Positions 9,243 through 18,550 of a DNA stretch of 48,653 nucleotides are shown here, in pieces. This DNA comes from a bacterium. Lineage in GTDB: Bacteria > Patescibacteriota > Gracilibacteria > UBA1369 > PNNO01. The number at the start of each line of letters is the position of its first letter. Position 1 is the first letter of the stretch. Below the pieces are notes generated by a model. The model ran no database searches and had not been told where the DNA came from. It saw only the letters and a program-made list of their open reading frames with translations. A program made the translations under genes and the position numbers. The stretch is from assembly GCA_021158225.1 (NCBI GenBank), contig JAGGUZ010000026.1:1-48653 (forward strand), given 5' to 3'.

Positions 9243-10538
9243 ATGATTGTTCCAATAAGCAAGATTAATAACCATGTCGGAGAAGAAGTTACAATAAGAG
9301 GTTGGATGTATAACAAAAGGGGTAGCGGAAAAATTCTTTTTCTTCAATTACGTGACGGAAGCGGGATGATTCAAGCCATAGTTGCAAAAGAAGATGTTTC
9401 TAACGAAGTATTCAAAAAAGGAGAAAACTTAACGATGGAATCCGCCGTTAAAGTAACCGGAACCGTTAGTAAACACCCAAAATTCGATGATGTTTTCGAA
9501 CTTCAAGTAAAAAATATCAATATAATCCATTTAAACAAGGACGAATATCCAATATCAAAAAAAGGACATGGTCCTGATTTTTTATTAAACCACAGACATT
9601 TATGGCTCAGATCAAAAAAACAATGGGCAATTCAAAGAGTTAGAAACACAATTATTAATGCGACATATGAATATCTAAACAAAAACGGCTTTATTAAGAT
9701 TGATTCACCTATTTTTACGCCAAACGCATGCGAGGGCACAACGGAACTGTTTGAAGTTGATTATTTCGATGAAGGAAGCGCATATTTATCACAATCCGGA
9801 CAATTATATTTAGAAGCCGCAATTTTCAGTGTAGGAAAAGCATTTGATTTCGGCCCCGTTTTTAGAGCGGAAAAATCTAAGACACGACGCCATCTTACCG
9901 AATTTTGGATGATGGATGCCGAAGCAGCATTTGTAAAGCATGAAGAAAATATGCAAATTCAGGAAGAACTTATAACTTACATAGTCGAGAAAGTGCTTGG
10001 AAACAACCAAAAAGAATTAAAGATTTTGGAACGTGACATTGAACCTTTAAAGAAAATAAAGCCACCATTTATTAGAAAAACACACGCTGAAGTTATTAAA
10101 GAGCTTCACGAAATGGGGTCTGACATAGGAAATAACGATGATCTCGGAGCAGATGACGAAACAATGCTTACAAAGAAATACGATAAACCGATTTTTGTTG
10201 AAAAATATCCTGCTGAAGTTAAAGCTTTTTACATGAAAAGAGATACGGAGAATCCTAAACTTGCTTTATGCGACGACTTACTTGCTCCGGAAGGATATGG
10301 CGAGATTATTGGAGGAAGCCAGCGTGAAGATGATTACGACACCCTGCTTACAAGAATTAAAGAACAAAATCTTTCTGTAGAAGAATTTAATTGGTATTTG
10401 GACTTAAGAAAATACGGATCCGCTCCACACAGTGGCTTTGGGTATGGGCTTGAGCGATTAACAGCTTGGATATGTGGTTTACAACATATAAGAGAAACTA
10501 TTCCATTTCCACGAATGATAAGCAGACTAACACCGTAA
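9243..10538 (+). CDS. asnS: asparaginyl-tRNA synthetase (archaeal-like AsnRS subtype)
   Basis: RHLWLRSKKQWAIQRVR, YLSQSGQLYLEAAIF, FRAEKSKTRRHLTEFWMMDAEAAF, GGSQREDDYD, GFGYGLERL. Confidence 0.9.
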   Translation: MIVPISKINNHVGEEVTIRGWMYNKRGSGKILFLQLRDGSGMIQAIVAKEDVSNEVFKKGENLTMESAVKVTGTVSKHPKFDDVFELQVKNINIIHLNKDEYPISKKGHGPDFLLNHRHLWLRSKKQWAIQRVRNTIINATYEYLNKNGFIKIDSPIFTPNACEGTTELFEVDYFDEGSAYLSQSGQLYLEAAIFSVGKAFDFGPVFRAEKSKTRRHLTEFWMMDAEAAFVKHEENMQIQEELITYIVEKVLGNNQKELKILERDIEPLKKIKPPFIRKTHAEVIKELHEMGSDIGNNDDLGADDETMLTKKYDKPIFVEKYPAEVKAFYMKRDTENPKLALCDDLLAPEGYGEIIGGSQREDDYDTLLTRIKEQNLSVEEFNWYLDLRKYGSAPHSGFGYGLERLTAWICGLQHIRETIPFPRMISRLTP

Positions 10539-10580
10539 TACTTAGTGCTTAAGTTCCTATATGTAAGTATTTAGTATTGC

Positions 10581-10609
10581 TTGACAAAATTACATAAATA
10601 TACTATTAT
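10581..10609 (+). promoter_or_regulatory. sigma70-type promoter
   Basis: Perfect TTGACA - 17 nt - TATTAT, 33 nt upstream of the ATG at 10643. Confidence 0.7.
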
Positions 10610-10642
10610 GTGTATCTTTAGTATTCTTAAACAATATTTATT

Positions 10643-11185
10643 ATGAAACCTAAAAGTCAAGAAAGCCCTGACCTAAAACTTGTAAAACCTCTTTCTCTCG
10701 CAGAAAAAGCCAGGTTAGTGGCACAAGAAGTTAAAGATAACGATGCACTGGAAGAAGAACAAAGAGTGGAACATCTTTTACATAGACTTACAGAAATTAA
10801 CGACGAATTCACTCAAGTAGATAAAGTGATTAAAGGTTTAAGCAGAGACCAGCGTGAAAAAGTTTTAGCAACACTCGAAGAGGATACAAGTTCTTTAGAA
10901 TCCGAAAAAGATGAAATATTAAATGACGAAGGAGTCCAGATTGCTCATATACAAGAGCTTATTAAAGAAGCTAATCAAATAGATTCATGGAGAGAATTAA
11001 AAGAATTAGTGGAATCGGCAATAGCAAGAGGATGGTTTAAAGAACCCAAAAGAAATAAGAAAGGTAATATTAGCTACCATGCCTTGGAATCTTCCGATAC
11101 TGAAAACAGAACACTTAAAGGTGCGATGAGGAAGCTCAAAAAAACGATAATACAATCTATTAGCAAACTCGCCAGCAAAAAATAA
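10643..11185 (+). CDS. hypothetical coiled-coil protein
   Basis: 180-aa ORF, E/K-rich helical sequence, preceded by a promoter. Confidence 0.7.
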   Translation: MKPKSQESPDLKLVKPLSLAEKARLVAQEVKDNDALEEEQRVEHLLHRLTEINDEFTQVDKVIKGLSRDQREKVLATLEEDTSSLESEKDEILNDEGVQIAHIQELIKEANQIDSWRELKELVESAIARGWFKEPKRNKKGNISYHALESSDTENRTLKGAMRKLKKTIIQSISKLASKK

Positions 11186-11188
11186 TAA

Positions 11189-12337
11189 TTATGTTATAAT
11201 CCTTCGTATTGTCGGCGCAATATGTGTCCAAATAACATAAGTAATTGTTTTGCACATTTCCGCTATTTGTCGCACTGAATTTTTCTTTAATGGATCCCTG
11301 CTGATTATTTCAACTTTATCCCATTTACCTGCGCCATCCGCACCAGAGAGATCAATCATTGTAAGATTCATACATACACGCCCAATAATCGGGCACTCGG
11401 TTTCCCCATAATAAATTGAGCCTTTATTGCTTAACCTTCTATCTACTCCTTCATAATATCCGGCAGGAATTACACCTATTCTCATATCGTGCTGAGCTAT
11501 AAACGTGCATCCATAACTCACACAATCTCCTTTTTTAAGCTCTTTAATATCTATTATCGTTGATTTAAAAGAAAGAACAGAAATGAGATTGTTATTATTT
11601 CTAACAGGAGAATCGCCGTAAAGTCCAAGCCCCAAACGAATCATATTAAAATCTTTTGCAAAAATTTTATCGGCTCCCGCAGTCGCAGAAATATGTTTCC
11701 ATTTAATGTTAAATCCGTTTTTCTCAGCAATTCCCAATGCTTCTTTAAATTTTAGGACCTGCTCGTTTGTAAATTTATCAGATTCCGAATTATCCGCATC
11801 GGCAAGATGAGTAAAAACACCTTCAAGCTTAAGGTTTTTATATTTTTTAATCCACTCAAATACTTCTTCCAACTCCTCAAGAGATATCCCCTGTCTGTGC
11901 ATACCCGTATCAACTTTTAAATGAATTGTGATCTTCTTGTTTAATTTCCCAAGCGCCTCAATAGTCTCTTTATCAATAACCGTAATTGCAATCCCTCTAA
12001 ATGACATTTTTTTGTAATTATCAGGGTGCGTATACCCTATAATTAATATGTTGGTTCTTATCCCAATTTTTTTAAGTTCCAAAGCCTCATAATAGCTATC
12101 AACAATTAAATACGGTGTCTCCAAATCGTCACACATCCGAGCAATTTCTTTTAAGCCGTGACCATAAGCATTACTCTTTAAAACCGGACAAACTTGCGAC
12201 TCCAAATGAAGTTTTTGAAAATAGTTATAGTTATGCAGAAGAGCTTTTCTACTAAGTTCAACAGTATTTAAGACTTTCATCTTTCTACTTATACGCCTTC
12301 TTATTTCATTACCTTTGTAAAATAATTTTTCAATCAT
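11189..12337 (-). CDS. alr: alanine racemase
   Basis: PVLKSNAYGHGLKEIA PLP-Lys motif, VDTGMHRQG, RLGLGLYG, VSYGCTF, GRVCMNLTMIDL. Confidence 0.95.
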   Translation of the reverse strand: MIEKLFYKGNEIRRRISRKMKVLNTVELSRKALLHNYNYFQKLHLESQVCPVLKSNAYGHGLKEIARMCDDLETPYLIVDSYYEALELKKIGIRTNILIIGYTHPDNYKKMSFRGIAITVIDKETIEALGKLNKKITIHLKVDTGMHRQGISLEELEEVFEWIKKYKNLKLEGVFTHLADADNSESDKFTNEQVLKFKEALGIAEKNGFNIKWKHISATAGADKIFAKDFNMIRLGLGLYGDSPVRNNNNLISVLSFKSTIIDIKELKKGDCVSYGCTFIAQHDMRIGVIPAGYYEGVDRRLSNKGSIYYGETECPIIGRVCMNLTMIDLSGADGAGKWDKVEIISRDPLKKNSVRQIAEMCKTITYVIWTHIAPTIRRIIT

Positions 12338-12915
12338 AATTTCATACGACTAATTTTTTTAAAGCCCCATTCATCCCACTGCCAAATTGCAACACTCTTT
12401 GCACCATTACCATAGTTATCCCATTCATACGGCCTTTCCCAAACCATTATTTCATTTTTTCCGTCACCATCAAAATCACCCAATCTTGTCTTAATATTAA
12501 TATACGGTAAATTTGATGAATGCCAAAGGGATTTAATACCGTCATCCCACTTATACAAAAACAAATGTTGTTTGTACGAATTATCGTTTTTATCAAGCCA
12601 AAAAGGCAAAGATTTCCCGTAGTTTCCCTTCTTCCAAAGGTACAATGCAAGCTCGTTATTTCCACTGTTTGTGAAATCTCCAACCATTACTTTTTTAACA
12701 TCCCACTGTGGATCTGTTCTAAAAATTAGCTCCTCACCATTAAATACTTTAACAACTCCATTGGATCTTTCTATCCGCTCATAAAAACCATCGTTGTTAA
12801 AATCGACAAAAATAACTTCCTGCGGTTTTAAAGTATGTAAAAAGAGGAGGACAAAAAGTCCCCCTCCAACTAAAACTTTTAATATTATTCCCAAAATTTT
12901 ACAAATGTTTGCCAT
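12334..12915 (-). CDS. FG-GAP/VCBS-type repeat protein
   Basis: Repeats VDFNNDGFYERIE, VGDFTNSGNNELALY, LGDFDGDGKNEIMVWE; N-terminal TM. Confidence 0.7.
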   Translation of the reverse strand: MANICKILGIILKVLVGGGLFVLLFLHTLKPQEVIFVDFNNDGFYERIERSNGVVKVFNGEELIFRTDPQWDVKKVMVGDFTNSGNNELALYLWKKGNYGKSLPFWLDKNDNSYKQHLFLYKWDDGIKSLWHSSNLPYINIKTRLGDFDGDGKNEIMVWERPYEWDNYGNGAKSVAIWQWDEWGFKKISRMKL

Positions 12916-15077
12916 GATGGTCTATCAGGTCTCTTATCATTGTCCCACAAAATTTCGTCTCTCCATTTTTCATCGGTAAGTCTGTCCGCCATTGGCCAAG
13001 AAAATTCATAATATGAATAGACTCCACCTTTACCGACTCTTAGTTCTCCATCAATTGGGAATACAACATAGATTGGTTCAACATGTCCTGTCCCAACCTC
13101 AAGAACACAGCAATTCGGATTAGTAGCAACATCGGCAATAATCGGTGCCGGATTATCATTTAAAAGATTGTCGTTTTCTTTTTCTTTATCGGTAAAAGTT
13201 TCATCCCAAAAATGTTCAAGAGAACCTCCGTATGCTCTTATAAATTCATATTCATCATCCGTTAAATCCGTATTTTCAAGCTCTTTTACAGAAATATCAC
13301 GAAGACGAATCAACATATCTTTTAATTTTCCAAGTTGCTCCTGGTTTTTATTACTCAAGATTTCCCTGTCTTTAAGGCCATCAACAGTAAACTGAGTTAA
13401 AGAAGCAAGTCTTGCATACAAATCGGGATTTGGTTCCACATAACCACGATCGTCGTTTTTATCAATCATTGGACCTCCACCAAGTTCCGCATAAACTTGT
13501 TTCGCATAAAGAATTGTATCGTGCTTAAGTTCCGCCCAACTTCCAAGGTATGTATTTAATTCCTTCTTTCCCCATTCATCTGACTGCATAAATGAAGGAT
13601 AACCTTCTCCATACTCGTGTCCAAGCGTATTTAACGTATAAATCCATCCCCAGTAAAGATTCTCCGTCCACTGTGATTTTGGCAGTTCTTTCATTCCATT
13701 CTGCAATTTTTTCATATTTTCAGGATATTTTTCATAACCGGTCTCCCCCATTTCATCAAGAAGTTTGTACGCCAACTTAGAACCCATTACAGACGGAATA
13801 TCCAATCCATTAGGGAGCATTCGCGAATCTTCTTTTGGACATTCCATACTTCCGTCCAAATTACCCACCTCACTGCAGATTAACTTTTGAAAAACATAAG
13901 CGTCGATAGTAAATCTTTGCCCCATAAACCTAAATCCTTTTATTTCTTCAGTTTTTTCTTCAGCTGTCCTTTCCGGTTCAAAAACCGTACCCAAAATAGG
14001 CATTGAATTCACTCCCGGATCACGCAGAGTTTTGGCATCGGCAATAAACGAGTCCAGCCCACTATTATTTTGAGTCAAAGTATCAACAGTAAAATCATCC
14101 CCATATACTTTTTTTGCAACAGGAGCATAATCCAAATAAACAAGATCATCCGGATCTCCAACAAAAAATCCTATCGGTTCATAAAGTTTTTTCCAATCGT
14201 TTCTTGCATCATCATTATTTTTAAGAGATTCGACAATTAGAAGCGCAGAACGCACCTCATCTTTTTCTTTAAGCCTAAAAGTCATTCTTCCGTAATACAT
14301 AAGAGCCTTAAAATATCTTTTTAATTGCTCTGTCTTTGTATAATGTCCACGTGGAATATATTGAGAAAAATCTTCCAAATAATTCACTCCCATTGCTAAG
14401 GAAGGAGCAAGACCTTTATGTAAATTAATAGACTTAATTTCACTATTAACATTATTAGCTACAAATTCCGGAATATCCGCTTTATCACCATCCAAGATAA
14501 CCATTACAACTGTAAAAAAAGTTACATTTCTTTTCGCGGAATTTTCCCAATCCGTGTCTTTTAATTTATTATATTGCTGTAAAGAAAGTTTTTGCATTTC
14601 AGAAGACAAATTGTATGCTAAGTCATAAAGCTCATTTTCCTCAAGACTCTTTAAAAGAAAATCAAAATATAAATGATATGTATGAAGTACAGAATCGGTC
14701 GTTATAAAACTTGGGATATATTGATATCTATTATCTTCATATACAGAAAAATATTCATCATTCCATCCTTCCGATACAACAAATCCATTTTTCGCCAGAT
14801 ATTCTTTCGCTGAATCCGGACCATTTATAATCTTTGTATAAGCAACATTACTCAAATCATCTTTAATTTCATACGAAGGAACCGCCGGAGTAAAATCAAT
14901 TTCATTATCTTGCCAGAGAGCAAATGAATCGGCCTGCGCAGTCTTTACTTCTTGCTTAACAGTTTCACTTTGTTTGGTATTTTGCTGGTCAGGTTGATTA
15001 GTAGGCTGTTCTTCTTGAACAGGGCCACATCCTGTCACCAGAAACGCAAATACAAGCGCCGTTACAAGTTTTTTCAT
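12885..15077 (-). CDS. DUF3160-like lipoprotein
   Basis: Lipobox LVTGCGP; long extracellular domain with DSVLHTYHLYFDFLLKSLEE, FMGQRFTIDAYVFQKL, SFMQSDEWGKKELNTYLGSWAELKHDTILYAKQ. Confidence 0.75.
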   Translation of the reverse strand: MKKLVTALVFAFLVTGCGPVQEEQPTNQPDQQNTKQSETVKQEVKTAQADSFALWQDNEIDFTPAVPSYEIKDDLSNVAYTKIINGPDSAKEYLAKNGFVVSEGWNDEYFSVYEDNRYQYIPSFITTDSVLHTYHLYFDFLLKSLEENELYDLAYNLSSEMQKLSLQQYNKLKDTDWENSAKRNVTFFTVVMVILDGDKADIPEFVANNVNSEIKSINLHKGLAPSLAMGVNYLEDFSQYIPRGHYTKTEQLKRYFKALMYYGRMTFRLKEKDEVRSALLIVESLKNNDDARNDWKKLYEPIGFFVGDPDDLVYLDYAPVAKKVYGDDFTVDTLTQNNSGLDSFIADAKTLRDPGVNSMPILGTVFEPERTAEEKTEEIKGFRFMGQRFTIDAYVFQKLICSEVGNLDGSMECPKEDSRMLPNGLDIPSVMGSKLAYKLLDEMGETGYEKYPENMKKLQNGMKELPKSQWTENLYWGWIYTLNTLGHEYGEGYPSFMQSDEWGKKELNTYLGSWAELKHDTILYAKQVYAELGGGPMIDKNDDRGYVEPNPDLYARLASLTQFTVDGLKDREILSNKNQEQLGKLKDMLIRLRDISVKELENTDLTDDEYEFIRAYGGSLEHFWDETFTDKEKENDNLLNDNPAPIIADVATNPNCCVLEVGTGHVEPIYVVFPIDGELRVGKGGVYSYYEFSWPMADRLTDEKWRDEILWDNDKRPDRPSWQTFVKFWE

Positions 15078-15186
15078 TTGAATAATATTAAATAATTATT
15101 TATCCGATTGAACCAGCAAATCGATCGATAAAATTCTTCCCTACATTTATAGACAAAAAAGTTAGTTATAAATTTTAAGATCAAAT

Positions 15187-15214
15187 ATATCATATCTCTT
15201 ATATCATATCTCTT
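15187..15214. repeat. perfect 14-bp tandem duplication (ATATCATATCTCTT x2)
   Basis: Directly visible in sequence. Confidence 0.9.
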
Positions 15215-15257
15215 TATCTTGTCGAATCAAAAATTTTGAAAAGTGCAAAACCAAAAG

Positions 15258-15332
15258 TGGTGCCGCGGGGCAGAATTGAACTACCGACACGAAGATTTTC
15301 AGTCTTCTGCTCTACCACTGAGCTACCGCGGC
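15258..15332 (-). tRNA. tRNA-Phe(GAA), CCA encoded
   Basis: GCCGCGGTAGCTCAGTGGTAGAGCAGAAGACTGAAAATCTTCGTGTCGGTAGTTCAATTCTGCCCCGCGGCACCA folds as a cloverleaf. Confidence 0.96.
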
Positions 15333-15404
15333 TTATTTATGATCGTGCGAAGGAAAGTATACTTGCCGGATCTCTTTTGATCAAGAAAAAGTTATTCAAC
15401 TCCA

Positions 15405-15512
15405 TCAAGTAAATCCTTCAAGTTTAACAATCTCCACACTCAAATTATAAACTTTTCTATCATACTCTGTTAACAATTCGAACAGTTCTGAAATTCTATC
15501 AACATTTTCCAT
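15405..15512 (-). CDS. possible 35-aa microprotein abutting the rnhA stop codon
   Basis: MENVDRISELFELLTEYDRKVYNLSVEIVKLEGFT; ATG immediately follows the rnhA TAA. Confidence 0.3.
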   Translation of the reverse strand: MENVDRISELFELLTEYDRKVYNLSVEIVKLEGFT

Positions 15513-16262
15513 TTAAAAAAGTGTTTGGTTAGAGATAATAAAATCATTCGCTTCTTCTTTTGTAAGTTTTTTTAACTTTTTCAACTCGTTTTCTCCAACT
15601 ATTTCCCCACGATTTTCCTTTATTTCTACAACTTTTTCAAGCTGTTTTTTAGTTAACAACACATTCTCCTTCGCTTTTTTAATATTTTCAGGTGTTTTTT
15701 CGGCAAACATAATATATTTACCGCACTTCTCACAATCAACTCGTATCATCTTACTATCCGACATCCAACTAAGCACTCCATTAACCTTCTTATCGCAATT
15801 TTTGCAATAATATCCATCCACCAATTTTTGAACATTTATAGTTCCAGACTGTGGCAATTTTTTAGATTCATTCACAGCCAATTTATCAACACGATTATTC
15901 AAATCGTTATTAGCATGACCCTTTACCCAATTCCATTTAATTTTAACATCTTTCAAACTATTCATCGCTTTATCAAACTCTTCCCATAAATCAAGATTTA
16001 CCTTTCGCTTCCACCCTTCGTTAATACTGTTAATAATTAAGCTCGAATCGCTATAAACATCAACAGGCACATCTTTAACATTTTCAGAAAGCCACTTAAC
16101 CGTTTCTATAATCGCTTTCATTTCCATCCTGTTATTTGTCGTACTTACTTGTCCGCCTTTTAAAACAAATTCATTCCCATTTTGAATAATAATAGCAGCC
16201 CATCCCCCACTACCCGGATTACCAAGACAACTTCCATCTGTATAAACAACAATATTTTCCAT
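15513..16262 (-). CDS. rnhA: ribonuclease HI with C-terminal zinc-ribbon-like extension
   Basis: VVYTDGSCLGNPGSGGWAA, NNRMEMKAIIETV, VYSDSSLIINSI, WVKGHANNDLNNRVDKLA; extra CKNC...CEKC region; start moved to 16262. Confidence 0.93.
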   Translation of the reverse strand: MENIVVYTDGSCLGNPGSGGWAAIIIQNGNEFVLKGGQVSTTNNRMEMKAIIETVKWLSENVKDVPVDVYSDSSLIINSINEGWKRKVNLDLWEEFDKAMNSLKDVKIKWNWVKGHANNDLNNRVDKLAVNESKKLPQSGTINVQKLVDGYYCKNCDKKVNGVLSWMSDSKMIRVDCEKCGKYIMFAEKTPENIKKAKENVLLTKKQLEKVVEIKENRGEIVGENELKKLKKLTKEEANDFIISNQTLF

Positions 16263-16343
16263 ACGATTTTTACTCGTTATCTGGTAAAATTCATGACTGT
16301 AACCGACCGTAATAGTACGATCAATCAATAATAATCGCAACCG

Positions 16344-17267
16344 ATGTACGCATATATGACAATATTGGTTATTGCATCAATGGCTCCCATTGTTTTTTTA
16401 CTATGGTATTTCGACCATCTCGATAAAAAGGAAAAAGAATCAAGAAGATTCTTATGGAGCATTTTCTTGTGGGGAGTTTTAATAACTTTTATCGCCGGAA
16501 TAATTGAATATTTTTCTGAAGATTTATTGCTTTCTTTTGTTTTCGATCCACTCATTCAAACATTTGCAATAGCTTTTATATCAACAGCTACAGTAGAAGA
16601 GAGCCTTAAATATCTGGTTGTAAAAAAGAAAGTATACGATCACCCGGCATTTAACGAATATTATGATGGAATAATATATGCGGTTGTAGCCAGCCTTGGA
16701 TTTGCGGCAATGGAAAATATATTTTATGTATTTGAAGGAGGTCTTTATGTAGCAATAATTCGAGCATTTTTAACCGTTCCCGCTCATGCGCTTTTTGGCG
16801 CTATTATGGGCTACAATATAAGCCTTGCCAGATTTTCAACAAACAAAGCAGACGAGAAAAAATTTCTAAAAAAGGGATTAATACTCGCCATAGTCTTTCA
16901 CGGTTTGTATGACTTCTTGTTATTAATAAGTTCATCGCTAGCTTTGTTCGTAGTTCCTATTCTCCTTGGTCTTTGGATGTATATAAGACGAAAAATAAAA
17001 TATTTACATTTTATGGATAAACTCCCCGGCTCATACATCCCTCCAAAATGGTCTATATGGACATATATAAGAGTTAGCATAGGCATGATATTTTTTACAT
17101 TCGGTCTTCTTGCAACACTTACAGCAGTACTTTACATAACCAAAGATCCCCTTGGACAAGACATATTTACAGATATAGATTTCAATCTATCGTTTACATT
17201 AATATTTACAGCAATAACATGGATAATCGCTTACACGCTAATGCGGGAGAAAAAAATAAAACAATAA
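16344..17267 (+). CDS. prsW: PrsW-family intramembrane metalloprotease
   Basis: TVEESLKYLVVKK, GFAAMENIFYV, PAHALFGAIMGY, FHGLYDFLLL in a multi-TM context. Confidence 0.85.
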   Translation: MYAYMTILVIASMAPIVFLLWYFDHLDKKEKESRRFLWSIFLWGVLITFIAGIIEYFSEDLLLSFVFDPLIQTFAIAFISTATVEESLKYLVVKKKVYDHPAFNEYYDGIIYAVVASLGFAAMENIFYVFEGGLYVAIIRAFLTVPAHALFGAIMGYNISLARFSTNKADEKKFLKKGLILAIVFHGLYDFLLLISSSLALFVVPILLGLWMYIRRKIKYLHFMDKLPGSYIPPKWSIWTYIRVSIGMIFFTFGLLATLTAVLYITKDPLGQDIFTDIDFNLSFTLIFTAITWIIAYTLMREKKIKQ

Positions 17268-18550
17268 ATCAACCCGATCAGTATCTTCCTCTTAATTTAG
17301 TTTATTTTTCCGACAAATTTAAACTTGAGAATGGTCAAAAAAATATTTTTAAGGACATTATTTCTTGGAAACAAAACCCTCCTCTTGTAAAAACCGGCAG
17401 AAGCACTTATTTACTTATAAAAGACGAGAAAATTCCATTTAAAAGTATAAAAATTAAAGGATGTGGATTTTTTGATATTCAAAACAATTCAATTTCGCAA
17501 CCATCAACAGAGGAAGGTTATGACGCACACATTCAATATGCTCCGGACGGCATAAAAGAAATCCATTATCAAATAGAAGTTAACAACCATGATGAACCTA
17601 TTTATTCCGTCCCAAAAAAGAGGCCGTACGGAGGACAAACTTTTAATAGAGCAAAATTAGAGTTTGATGCCACAAATCATCTGTTTAGCAATTGGGACGG
17701 AAAGTCTGAAGATTTCCCGTTTTATTTTCCTGTAGGATATGCAAGATACGAGAATTTATTTTATAAAGACGAACCGCTTGGGGTAACCGTTTTAGGAATT
17801 CCAAGTGAAAAAGAGACTGCTCTTGGAGCTTATTTTATTGGACAGTTTGAAGATGAAGGACTTAGAATCAATCCTCATCTTGTTGCTTACTGGCAAAAGC
17901 ACATTGCCCCCGCCGGGAAAGAAACCCCCGATTATTTTGATCTGCTGACAACCTTAAAGAAATTATCTTTCGAATTTGGGAAAACACTTTCATATTTACA
18001 CAAACATTTTGTAGATCACGATAGCCATCTATTTAATGCAATGGTAAATAATAATGTAGGAAATGTTGTTTTTTTCGATCTTGATCATGTTTTAGATATT
18101 AAAAACATATCAACACAAAAATATTTTTATTATGCTCTTAAAGATTTAGAAATAGGACTTGTAGCTATTTTAAGCAATTTTCTTCTTAGCGGAATAGTAG
18201 ATGGACTCGTTCTCTTTGCAAAATTGGGGCAAACCATAGATGACTATAACTTAATTGAAGGATTCTTCGCCGGATATTTTGGAGAAGAAAACGAAGTGGC
18301 AAAGCAAGATGCAAAAAATATATGGAACAGATTAATTGATTTTGCATTAAATAAAATAATACCGACCTCGCGAAAAGATCAATTTAATTTAGCTTATGAT
18401 TTTTGCGAGAAAGAAAGGCAAAAATCGTATATAGATTCTTACAGATATTTTAAAAAAAGGATGAATTTGGATATAACACCGGAAAAACATGCTATAATAA
18501 TTACAAATCTTATTACACAACGTTTAACACTTAACCAAAATTTAGTATGA
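17219..18550 (+). CDS. hypothetical protein with kinase/phosphotransferase-like C-terminal motifs
   Basis: LSYLHKHFVDHDSHLFNAMVNNNVGNVVFFDLDHV resembles a catalytic HxD...N plus a metal-binding D; the exact start is uncertain (49-nt overlap with the prsW-like gene). Confidence 0.6.
   Translation: MDNRLHANAGEKNKTINQPDQYLPLNLVYFSDKFKLENGQKNIFKDIISWKQNPPLVKTGRSTYLLIKDEKIPFKSIKIKGCGFFDIQNNSISQPSTEEGYDAHIQYAPDGIKEIHYQIEVNNHDEPIYSVPKKRPYGGQTFNRAKLEFDATNHLFSNWDGKSEDFPFYFPVGYARYENLFYKDEPLGVTVLGIPSEKETALGAYFIGQFEDEGLRINPHLVAYWQKHIAPAGKETPDYFDLLTTLKKLSFEFGKTLSYLHKHFVDHDSHLFNAMVNNNVGNVVFFDLDHVLDIKNISTQKYFYYALKDLEIGLVAILSNFLLSGIVDGLVLFAKLGQTIDDYNLIEGFFAGYFGEENEVAKQDAKNIWNRLIDFALNKIIPTSRKDQFNLAYDFCEKERQKSYIDSYRYFKKRMNLDITPEKHAIIITNLITQRLTLNQNLV

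Noticed and set aside
15258-15332. Integrated element at tRNA-Phe
   Set aside because: No integrase, no duplicated tRNA 3' end and no gene-content shift on either side
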